Assembly: GCF_943734655.1 (NCBI RefSeq)
Contig: NC_071355.1
Location: 30,540,964-30,604,963 of the forward strand
Reading direction: 5' to 3'
DNA from: Sabethes cyaneus
Taxonomy: Eukaryota; Arthropoda; Insecta; Diptera; Culicidae
Length of the DNA stretch: 64,000 nucleotides
Shown here in pieces: positions 1-9,258 of this stretch. The translations under genes were made by a program, and so were the position numbers. The number at the start of each line of letters is the position of its first letter. The first letter of the stretch is position 1. Under the pieces are notes generated by a model that saw only the letters and a program-made list of their open reading frames with translations, did not search any database and was not told the origin of the DNA.

Positions 1-1640
1 AATATCTGCACCGTGTTCTAGCATTTTATTAACGGTTGGCGATATAGCTAATATGGAATTGAATGGGAAATAATCTCCTAAACTACCGAATTACTTTCAC
101 GAACATTTTAGATACTAATTTAAAATAACAGTAACGATACCCTCAAATCTTTTGACAAAAAACTCCAGGACTCTAATAGGATTTGCTTGAAAGCGTTCCT
201 CCTTTTTTACTACGATCATAGTCATGTTCCTGTTCCTGAATACGTGTAAGACATCAATTTTGAAGACTTTTCAGCTTTCTGACACTAAAGTAATTTAAAA
301 GATTACTTTAGACTAGAATCAGAAATATCAATATAAAATTTAATTTCATGTGCATATATCCAAGTGAAGATTTCCATTTGTCTATTTGTAAAATAATGAA
401 AATTGCAAGATAGATATTTATTAAAAACAGCTGGTGCTGAGCTCCATTTGCAGAGAGGACGATACGACAGTGATTATTTGAAATCCAGGATAACTGCTAA
501 CCCGAGTACAGTAGTTCTGTGGAGACCAAGGCCCTTCACTCTAAACCACCGTCGAACTAACTACGCGCACAATGAACCAGCCTGCCGCTGTTTGGAGCTA
601 ATGAACAATTTTAGAAGCATACTAAACTTAAACATGTCGACTGATACTATTAAGAAAAAACTTTCTGACTATTTATGAGAGGTCAATGACATGTACACTA
701 ATACCTCTGCATTTTATATTATTTTGTATTTGGTATTATAATTTATGTTTATATGTATGGAATGGATTACGAGCGAAATCCATATATCTTGACAAAAAAC
801 AATTGTAAAAACTACCGTTATAAAAACTTATTTGATGAATATTTCAGCAGTGGTTCGAAAACTAGCACAAGGTCGAAAAACTAGATCTCTTAAATTATCT
901 GGAGTTCGAAGACTGTTTTACGTGACAATCAGAAGAAATTGTGTCATGGTACGACCATTTTCTTTTTTACTATTGCCATGTTGACTTTAATCGTCTTCAA
1001 GAAGATATTGGAAAATACTGCTTAGTAGAAAATGTTCAAACATGAAATAATTAAACTGAAATTACTCGAGTTAGAGAAAAAACCAGTTTTTTATTTTCAC
1101 ATATGTTTGAGATAAAACTCCAAGCTTTCAGAAACGGCCAAGTTTGATTTTTTTCGTTTGCCCCTTTTTGAGATATTCTATTCCAAAAAAGACTAAAAAA
1201 ACATAGGAAAAACGTTAGAACTCGTTATACGTATGAGTTTCCAACATACAATGTTCTACAAAAATATGTCTTTTGTTAAGATAACCAACTTTGTAAAACA
1301 TTATGGGGCAATAAAACCATTGCATTTGAAGTAATCAGCGAAAAAGTGATTTTTGAAAGGTCTTTTTACAAACCACCCTGTAAGTTAGAAACGCCTAAAA
1401 ATATGCCTACTATGTCTTTGGCAAAGTTACTTATATAATCTTTAGCTACAACTTTGTTGAAGAAATTATCCTTCTATATCTTTCTTATAAAAAGTTATTA
1501 TGGATTATGTGTTTACAAGCCAAACTGAAACTTAGTCATTGATTTCGCATTAATTGTCTTTTAGAGTTGTACAACTTTGCTGAACATTGTGGCGAGCTAT
1601 TTTGCACCACAAAAAACTTTCCACTTAATTTTCGCTGCTG
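1..1640. other. AT-rich stretch, no gene recognised
   Basis: No convincing coding region, RNA gene or clean repeat boundary is visible. The stretch around 1050-1600 has the texture of old dispersed mosquito repeats, with phrases such as 'tacaactttgctgaa' and 'aagttacttatataatc' that recur loosely around 15700-16000 and 17100. If the Sulf1 reading is right, this lies inside a long Sulf1 intron. Confidence 0.4.
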
Positions 1641-1654
1641 GACCACTGTGCAAT

Positions 1655-1915
1655 GTCAAATTGTAACTCTGATTTCAAGTACAATTTGAATTCCAAATTC
1701 GGATCTGATTTCAAATTTCAAGTCTAACATTATGGTTAATTTACGCCCAATTTCATTTCCAATTTTAAGATCAATTTCGATCATAATTTCAAATTCAATT
1801 TTATGTTAGATTTTAACTTTAATTTTAAGTTCAATTCCAAGTCTAATTTAATACCCTATGTCATGTCCAATTTCAAGTTTAATTTCTAGTCCAGTTTCAA
1901 CTTTTCTTTTAAATC
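1655..1915. repeat. Degenerate AATTTCAAGTCC tandem array
   Basis: Short degenerate units around AATTTCAAGTCC follow one another for about 260 bases. The same array type recurs at 4665-4905 (opposite strand), 26540-26875, 36125-36235 and 38260-38650. The 4665-4905 and 38260-38650 copies lie directly beside polypyrimidine/polypurine blocks, so array and block probably belong to one repeat family. Confidence 0.7.
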
Positions 1916-2007
1916 CCGTAAGTCCGGAGTATTCCAAATAATCAACCGGTATTTTTGTGAATAATAATAATAATACATATAGTAAATAATAATAGACTTA
2001 CTACCCT

Positions 2008-2105
2008 GCGATTACTCGATTTCCTAAGCCGAAACATTCTTCTGAAAGGTCGGGTGTCCCATCGTTTGTTTATGTCTGTGCACGCTAGTGTAACTGCACC
2101 CAACA
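2008..2105 (+). repeat. Inverted-repeat arm, partner at 4490-4605
   Basis: The sequence from 'gattactcgatt' to 'cacgctagtgt' is matched in reverse complement by 4490-4605 ('acactagcgtgc' to 'aatcgagtaac'). The match is diverged but collinear. Both arms have an AATTTCAAGTCC array on their outer side, so 1655-4905 reads as one large inverted-repeat structure around about 2.4 kb of different sequence. Confidence 0.6.
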
Positions 2106-2779
2106 GAAGGTGAAAAGAATAATTTTCGTTTACAGCGTTACCAGTGTTAAAACTGATCAATACTGGTATTGACCCTGATCAAAAATGTGTATTGAAAATT
2201 GAAAACCTTAAAAGATTTTCTGCTTAAAGGAAATTTCAGCAAAGTATAGGATGCGGGTCCATATAATCCAATACTTGAATTGTTATAGACGCACACATGG
2301 ATGATATAAAAATACGCATATTTGCTTTATTTTTTGCAATTTATTTTCAGTTTCAGTTCAATTCGTTTTACGTCCACTATTGGAGGGTAAAAAACCGGTT
2401 GTAAAAACAACAAATGTGGTGTTCCAAGTTGAGGTGATAATAATTGCATCAAAGCATGAATGCGATGACTTCATGAGTACATCCCCTATTAATGCAGACC
2501 CATAAGTGAACTTTGAAATGAAATGATGTCACTTCAGATAAGTGATGAATAGAATGCAGAAGAACAAACAGCAAGAAATGGCCACTTAAACTGCACCAGC
2601 ATATTATTACCGGGTTTTGTTTTACTAGGAAATATAGAATGTAGCGAAGGAAGGAAATTCCTTCAACAATTTCAACGAACCTCTCAACTCACAGCAAAAA
2701 TTGAAAGCTTGGAACTTTCAATAATAATGAAAATGTAAATTATGCATATTTCAACTAGAATTCAATTTCAAATTGTTTA

Positions 2780-4100
2780 ATAAAACATCACCTGCGGGCT
2801 GCTGCTGGTCTGTGGATCTCTGAATTGGCGCGGACCGGACGGTTGAAAATGCATCCTCGAAGCAGGAAAGGACTTGAAGCTGAAGCTCGCTTTGAATGAA
2901 TACACAGCGTGTCTTTTAATGTCCGATAGCACCGGAACGACCTTTAACCCGGATGTCGACGTACAACGTACGTGTGCATACGCTATCCTGTCTAGGACTG
3001 TTCCGCCTAATTAATTAATTATCACCAACTTCCACAACACACAGACAGCTGCCCTGGGGTTGTAACCTCCAGCCGGTATAACCATATGCCGGTATGCATG
3101 CGGGATGATTCAACGATCTGACTTCCTCGCCCTTCCCGTAGGCAAATAAAGGACCATTGGAAATAGTGTGCACAGTCAATCGCCTGGCAGGATGATTAAT
3201 TTTAAATAAACTAATTTGTAGCGGATGCATTTTTGCTGTGCTGCTATTCGATCGGAACTCTGACACTGTTCGTCAGTTTTGTGCTGTACAACTGCGCCTC
3301 CCCCTCAACATTATTGATGACCGACCGGCATTTGCACCGGATGATGCAGAACCGTTTGGTCCAGAAATCGATTTTTGGCAACGGAAACAGTCTGAAATAC
3401 GTTAAGTGAATTTATCATTCGTCATGATACCAGCTGTTTTGCGGGACTTCAAAAATCCTCTGTGAAATTTCAAAAACCAATTTTAAGAACAACAAAAATC
3501 AATGGACCGTTCCCGGTTTTACTTAACACGAAAAAGTGATTCTCAATTCTGGTGAATAGCGCAACACGCATTATTGTACCCACGCGCCTGGACCGTATCG
3601 GCCGGCATTTCGGATTCGAAAAGACGGCCGGCTAGAATGTAAATCAAATCTAATCGCTCGGGTTTGCCGTCATAACAGCTGTGAGCCGATACATCGCGGC
3701 CGGCGCGTCGGACTTGAAAGTAGAGTAGGTTTTGTATAGGATAGCGATAGGTGTGCGACCGCAACCGCACCAACCATTCATTGGCCAATTTCAGTATCAT
3801 CGATTCCGAATTGCTTTTGTGGTTTTCCTTCGACAAACTGGGCGTACGTCGTCGTCGTCTAGTCGACCGGGTAGGGAGTCAGCCGCTGGACGGACGTACC
3901 GGAGGGGTGGAGCTGGTGGTCCAATGCATTATGTAAAATGTTCGATTGATTGAATGAGTTTCCGTTCAAAGATCGGTTGGATAGGCTGTGGCTGTGGATG
4001 AAAATGGTTGAAATGTGTGGAGAACGAGCGGGGATGCGGGGGCAAATGGCAAACGATTTCCTTCATTTTTTCCGATCGACTGGGGTTCGAGTTCTGATTA
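2780..4100. other. Balanced-composition island in the probable Sulf1 intron
   Basis: This stretch has clearly higher GC content and complexity than its AT-rich surroundings. It contains a homeodomain-type AT run (attaattaattat, near 3010) and several CCGG-rich stretches. It could be conserved intronic regulatory DNA, an unrecognised exon, or captured sequence inside the flanking inverted-repeat structure. Nothing in it is recognised at the protein level with confidence. Confidence 0.35.
3543..3878 (-). CDS. Unrecognised open frame, possible exon
   Basis: A minus-strand frame is open for about 110 codons, from just below an in-frame TGA at 3879-3881 to the stop at 3543. The only in-frame ATG is internal (the codon in '...SESMILKLANEW'). 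The translation has ordinary composition (LKLANEWLVRLRSHTYRYP, then LLYFQVRRAG), and third positions look coding-like compared with the neighbours. I do not recognise a domain. The upstream side lacks a good pyrimidine tract. It may be an exon of an unknown gene, an old pseudogene, or chance in a GC-balanced island. Confidence 0.15.
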   Translation of the reverse strand, partial: LPTRSTRRRRRTPSLSKENHKSNSESMILKLANEWLVRLRSHTYRYPIQNLLYFQVRRAGRDVSAHSCYDGKPERLDLIYILAGRLFESEMPADTVQARGYNNACCAIHQN

Positions 4101-4489
4101 GATTATACCTATTTGAGCAATCTAATTAATTCCGACCTTTTGGATTTTGCTTGTGAGTTGCAATATCGTTTGTTTTCTAGTCATGTTTTCGGCAGATATC
4201 AGAACAGTGGATCGTTTTATTCTAATACTATTTTTTGTCTATCCTTCTGCAGGTATGTGCGTTTCAGTTTGGGGTTATCATTTAGTACAGAAAATAAATG
4301 GCAAAAAATAAAGCAAATATGAATATTTTTTTGTACCGTACATGTATGTGTCGATTACAATTCAAGTATTGTTGGAATTTCCATCAGGCAGAATATCTTT
4401 AAGGGTTTTCAATTTTGAAGGCATGTTTGGTGTTAGGGTCTAAACTAGTAACAGTGATAGGCTGGAAGCTAGAGCGAGACAGGTGCCAA

Positions 4490-4605
4490 TTAAGAACACT
4501 AGCGTGCCCAGACATCAACAAACGGTGGTACACCCGACTTTTCAGGAAAATGTTTTAGTTAAACAATCGAGTAACTGTAACTGTAGGATGGTGAATCTAT
4601 TAATA
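4490..4605 (-). repeat. Inverted-repeat arm, partner at 2008-2105
   Basis: Reverse-complement partner of the arm near 2 kb. It is followed outward by an array of TTGGACTTGAAA-type units, mirroring the other side. Confidence 0.6.
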
Positions 4606-4664
4606 TTAATCACAAAAATTACCTGCTGATTAGTTCGAAAACTCTGGGCTTTCGAGTGCAATTC

Positions 4665-4905
4665 GACTTAACAGCCAAGTTGAAATGAAATTGGACTAGG
4701 AATTACAGTTGAAATAAGACTTGAAATCGAACTTAACATAGGGCATTAAATTTGACTTGAATTTGGACTTGAAGCTTTATTAAAATTCAGCTTCAAATTG
4801 AACTGGAAATTGGACTTAAAATTGGAGTAATTTGGACTGGAAGTAAAACTTGAAATTAGAATTGAATTGGACTTGGAATTGGACTTGAAATTGGATTTGA
4901 AATGA
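4665..4905 (-). repeat. Degenerate GGACTTGAAATT array (reverse of AATTTCAAGTCC)
   Basis: About twenty imperfect units such as 'ttggacttgaaat' in a row. The array runs directly into the pyrimidine-rich block at 4930, in the same arrangement as the reverse complement of 38180-38650. Confidence 0.7.
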
Positions 4906-4929
4906 CAGTTGAATTCGGAACAAAAAATT

Positions 4930-5480
4930 TTACCTAAAATCAGGATTGACGTATTTCGTCTTACTCTCTCACACGTTCTGTTTCTCTTTTTTGTTCCTTT
5001 TTTCTATTTTAAGCACGTTTGTCTACTTTTTGTTCCATTTTATCTTCTTTCTTGTGCCGTTTTCTTGCTTTTTGTTTTCACTTTTCTGCTTTTTCCTTCT
5101 GTTTTTCATGTTTTTCTATGCTATACTTTATGTTCCGTTGTTCCGTTTTTCTACGTTTCCTGTTCCATTATTTTCTTATTTTATTCCTGTTTTTCCTGTT
5201 TTTTCACTCATTTTGTGCAATTTTCTTTCCCGTTTTCCGTCTCTTCTCTACCTTTTTTTTCATTTTCCGTTTCCAATTTTCATCGCTTTGCAACTCTTTT
5301 TATTTCTTTTCTTTCTCGCTTCTCGTCTCGGTCTGTCCCAGTTTTTCTCTTTTAGATGCCCCATTTTTTCTTCTTATCTGTCACGTTTGTTCCCTCTTTT
5401 CTTTATTTGCTCTCTTATGTTTTTTTCATTTTCTTCTCTCCCGTTTTACGTTTTTCTTTAGTACGTTTTTTCTGATTTTA
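4930..5480 (+). repeat. Polypyrimidine block, same family as 34690-38240
   Basis: The plus strand is overwhelmingly C and T with TTTC, CTTT and TTCC phrases. Its left edge ('tttcgtcttactctctca') matches the reverse complement of 38210-38260, showing it is an inverted copy of the polypurine family there. Long open frames on this strand are Phe/Ser/Leu-rich consequences of composition, not genes. Confidence 0.75.
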
Positions 5481-5499
5481 CCTTTGCTATACATACTAT

Positions 5500-5860
5500 A
5501 ACAAAGGTTTAGAAATTGGTTGAAAATGATCCAAGGCCCGACAGGCCGAGTGTCATATACCAATCGATAGGGTTCAACGATTTGAGCAAAATCTATGTGT
5601 GTGTATTGTGCGTGTGTGTGTGTGAGCCGTGTGTGCGTGTGAGCCGTGTGTGTGTGAGCCGTGTGTGTGCCGCGTGTTTGTGTGCCGCCAATTTCTCGAA
5701 GATGGCTGAACCAATCAATACACTGTTACTCTCGTTTGAAAGGTGTCACTACCTAGTAGTCCACTATTGAATTGTTTTTCGATCAGACGTTCCGTTTAAA
5801 AGTTAAAGGCAAAAATAGGCAAAACTACAAGACTAGATTATCGCTCTAGAGATGTTCTAG
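5500..5860 (+). repeat. Dispersed repeat with internal (TG)n, related to 50440-50890
   Basis: Contains 'gtcatataccaatcga', a (TG)n stretch with 'gagccgtgtgtg' variants, then 'agatggctgaaccaat' and 'tttgaaaggtgtcac'. The same order of phrases is found at 50515-50760 ('gtcatataccattcga', (TG)n, 'agatggctggaccgat', 'aaatgaaaggtctaag'). A shorter related piece lies at 6595-6760. Confidence 0.65.
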
Positions 5861-6110
5861 AGCTAGACCAATTTCAAATATTTTAGTATCAAATGAAAGA
5901 TCTTTTTACTGACGCATCTTGCGCAAAGTTTCTATAGAAAAGAATGAGTACGGGAGAGTATTTCCAGTCTATTAAGCGGTAGCCTGAACAATATTCAAGA
6001 ATTAAGTTGAAACCATATTTATTCGAGACAAGATTTTTATACCAGTTGATAGAATAATATTTATATTTTTTTTGAAACGATGATTTTACAATAGATAGAT
6101 ACAATAGGGG

Positions 6111-6350
6111 ACGGTAAAGGAAAGCAACGAAAATTTTTTGGGAAAGGAGGGGAAAGAGTGGAATGGGGGGTTAATAGGTAGCTACGCTTAACAAGTTGTT
6201 GTTGTGACTCCTACCTTTTGTCCAGTGCTGTTAGGTGCATGGGTCGAACCAAGCTATAATCAGAGATTATAACCGGATTTGAACCCACAACATCCGTCAG
6301 GACGTGTGGCTCGCTGGTACCCGTGTACCTTTGAACCATAGAGGCGCTGT
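6111..6350 (-). mobile_element. tRNA-like SINE/MITE, family of 58943-59275
   Basis: Read on the minus strand, it contains 'atggttcaaagg' (A-box-like) and, about 50 nt later, GGGTTCAAATCC, which fits the tRNA B box. The element at 58943-59275 has the same two boxes in the same context. The plus-strand left edge 'acggtaaaggaaagcaacg' resembles the 'acggtagaagaaag' arm of that copy. Target duplications are not clear here. Confidence 0.55.
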
Positions 6351-6594
6351 ACAAAAAGAGAATACGCAACCCCCCTTGTTAATGTAGCGTTGTATCTGGT
6401 TTTGGGTTATTTTTAAACACACAAATTGTGCCTCTTCCTCCGTCGCTTCATTCACAGCGGTTATAAGTTTTTATTTGGGAAAGCGCAGCAAAAAAAGGTA
6501 ATGCATGCCGAATTTAGTAGCGTGCTGGGAATACCCTCCAGTACCCTAGTTCAAAAGTTATGCTTGAAAATATGTTTTGACCAGATCTCAATTA

Positions 6595-6760
6595 GTCGAA
6601 CGTTTTTCAGAGATGACTGAACCGATTAATGCGCTATTAGTCTCATTTAAAAGGTAATTTAGCCTCATAGATAGATTGATTTGTTTTTTGATTGGATGTT
6701 TAATTAGAATGTCATGAGCAATCGTGTACAACACATTAAAATTTTCAATTATTTATAACG
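6595..6760 (+). repeat. Fragment of the 5500-5860 repeat family
   Basis: 'agatgactgaaccgatt', 'gcgctattagtctcattt' and 'ttgattggatg' parallel the portion of 5500-5860 that follows the TG repeat. Confidence 0.5.
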
Positions 6761-6929
6761 ATTTTGACTAGATAATTAATCAGATTTCAGTTATTTTAGT
6801 ATCAAACGCGAGAACTCAACGCTCTGAACATATCTGCCAAACTTGATAAGAAATGGTTTTGTCGAAGAACAGTTATTTTAAAAAAAATGGATGAAATTAT
6901 TTTAAAAACTTCTACTGATATGACCCTGC

Positions 6930-7024
6930 TAACACAATTGTTACAAACTAGTTGTAGCAACCGATATATGACTAATTTCAGTCATAACTGAGTTGCTACG
7001 ACCAGAAGGGGCAAAAGTGTGTTA
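6930..7024. repeat. 95-bp imperfect hairpin repeat, second copy at 52511-52605
   Basis: Begins 'taacacaattgtta', has a central 'atgactaatttcagtcat' turn, and ends 'gtgtgtta'. The copy at 52511-52605 has the same layout with better pairing (TAGCACA ... TGTGCTA). The termini and central stem suggest a very small MITE. Confidence 0.55.
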
Positions 7025-7207
7025 CTTCGAGATGCAAAGTGGGGCCAAATTGCAAAAACGCGATCATTTGCTGTAGCGTAAAAATGCGTAATTATTACTC
7101 TATTACATTGACCGTGAATCCTCTTATTAGGGCGATGCAAATTTTTGTTTTTTAAAATGCTTAGTTATATAAACAACTTTGCTGCATGTAGTAACTATCT
7201 ATCTCTT

Positions 7208-7327
7208 AAGGTCCAGACATAATGCATAAGGATTTTACTACGCTGCGAAAATTTGACAGAAAATCCATGGAAAAACTGTCAAATTGCCGCAACGTAGTAA
7301 AATCCGTATTCATTGTGTCTGGGCCTT
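7208..7327. mobile_element. 120-bp hairpin MITE, TTAA-type candidate
   Basis: The first ~52 bases (from 'aaggtccagacata') and the last ~52 bases (to 'tgtctgggcctt') are reverse complements with only about seven differences, leaving a loop of about 16 bases. The left edge is TTAA|GGTCCAGACA and the right edge is TGTCTGGGCC|TTTA. This would fit a piggyBac-like MITE with one mutated TTAA, but the target site is not proven. Confidence 0.6.
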
Positions 7328-7953
7328 TACTGGTTGCGAATAATGTAATGGTTTGTTCGGCAAAGCAGTTGAGGGAGACCCTGTTCTGGTCGAAAAATAA
7401 TGCGTTTTTGTTTCCCGATCCCCCCCCCCCTCCCTGATTGGAGTATTTTGATTATTGACTAAGGTATAGTTAATGATGTATTGTATGTTTTTAGATACAA
7501 AAATAGCGATTTTAGGCAGCTGGGCGCGTAGATGCTCTCTAGAAAAGGGGTCGTATATATACCACGTAAACAGTTTGGTGGATAAAAGTATGAAAATGTC
7601 CACGTGGGCAAGTTTTTTTTTACATACACAACATTTTACGAACCACGTCGGAAAAGCCTTGTCTTCTGTTTTGTATTGAAGTCAACGACCAATTTGCGGT
7701 ACTCTGGTTGGACAGAGATGCTCTTGAAGGAGATGAATCGCCAAGCGAAAGTCACGCTGAAACGGGCTAACTTATAGTCGATAATATTTCGCAGTAGACA
7801 AAAGAATCAGACTGGTTAACACGCCTATTACAACGTCCTCCCGGAAATTATAAACAAAAATTCGATTTCTTCGACTTTGCAGGATAGAGAGTCGCCGCTT
7901 AAATATCAATGCTGCTCAAGAACTTTGCACAGGATTTTCATAATTGCTTTTAT

Positions 7954-8610
7954 TCTATACCTACCTATAAAAATAAATTTCTGTCTGTCTGTCCGTATGT
8001 TCCTAATAGAATCGAAAACTACTGAATCGATCGGTGTGAAAATTTGCATGTAGTGGTTTTTGGGGCCGGGGAAGGTTCTTACAATGGTAAGAGACCCCTT
8101 CCCCCACTAAGAAGGGGAGGGGCTCCCATACAAATAAAACACCAAACTATACAAATAAACCAAATTTGGCATGAGGGGATTTTTGGATGCAAGAGTTTTT
8201 TCTATGGTGAGTTAGAACCTCTCCCCCCTTTAGGAGGGGGGGGGGGTTCTCATATAAATGAAATCCAAATTTCCTCATAACTCGAGAAGTAATCAAGCAA
8301 ATAAATCCAAATTTGGCATGTTAGGGATTTTAGACGCAGGAATTTTATCTATGGCGAATTATGTGTCCTCCCCCTTTAAGAGGGAGGGCTCCCATACAAA
8401 TGAAACACAAATTTCCTCATGAATCGAGAACCAAAGCAAATGGAACTAAATTTGGCTTTTGAGGGATTTTAGAGGCATGAATTTATTTTAGGACGGTTTG
8501 AGACCCTTCACCCCTGTGGTAGGGGGATAAGGACTCTCATACAAATAAAACAGAAATTTTTGTGTAACTCAAAAACTAATCGAACTCCAGAAATGTTAGA
8601 CTTCCAATCA
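7954..8610 (+). mobile_element. Helitron-like element, 3' truncated
   Basis: Begins TCTATACC and a (CTGT)n tract, continues with 'atcgaaaactactgaa', 'gtgaaaatttgcatgtag', and then about four ~145-bp monomers. Each monomer contains a C-run/G-run pair and 'ctcataactcgagaa'. It matches the full-length copies at 9259-11215 and 22937-23821, but departs from them near 8610 and lacks the CTAG end. Confidence 0.65.
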
Positions 8611-8889
8611 ATGCTTGGCAACGTGGTGAAAACGCTGTACATTGCATTTAAATAACAGTCTGTATCCCACTTTGTGCTCTTGATGTCGGTACCGTGAAGT
8701 GCGTGAGGTCTACCATTGCCGATTTCGAGCACTACTGCGAGTGAAGTCTGATAATTGTACGGCGCAAAACAAATAAAAATTCTACGACAAACTGAAAGAT
8801 AATAAAATCGCCACCACACATGTGACAAGTTTGAATTCAACGGATCAATCTGCGTATATTTTATACGAAAATTAGTTCGATTCCGAAGT

Positions 8890-9125
8890 TGATCAACAAT
8901 ATTGCCGAGTGAATAAAATTTCCCTGATTGAATTTCGAAATTCCCTGAGATTTCCTGATTTCCCTGATCCAAAAATGAATTCCCTGATTCTTTAGGTTTT
9001 TCCAGGAAATCGACACCCTGCATTTTTTTGCTCGATTGAAAACATCTCTTTGTGTTTTTTCGCAACCACCCCCCCCCCTCCCTTCAGTGACCCAACACTT
9101 GAAGGACAAAAATTTAATAAAAAAT
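8890..9125 (-). repeat. CAGGGTGTCGA-edged repeat plus shared GAAGGACAAAAA module
   Basis: From 8920 to 9020 there are repeated CCCTGA units ending in GACACCCTG; read in reverse this starts CAGGGTGTCGA, similar to the CAGGGTGGCCA end of the 60084-63657 element. From 9030 to 9125 the sequence ('ctcccttcagtg', 'gaaggacaaaaa', 'tttgtaatggcct') matches the modules at 36640-36745 and 46310-46400. Confidence 0.45.
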
Positions 9126-9258
9126 TTGTAATGGCCTTAATTGCACATGGGCGTTTATAAATTTGGTATTATGCAATACCAAAAGTGATCTTATCTTTTC
9201 AAATACCTAAATGTTTGCACATATAAAAGGGTTTTTTGCCGCAATTTGTTATTGGTTA

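Noticed and set aside
4909..5501. Three overlapping plus-strand frames of 148-171 codons, Phe/Ser/Leu-rich
   Set aside because: They are produced by the pyrimidine-rich repeat, are open in all three frames, and have no domain; not genes or membrane proteins.
8508..9065. 185-codon minus-strand frame
   Set aside because: Runs across Helitron monomer sequence and a CCCTGA repeat; no domain.
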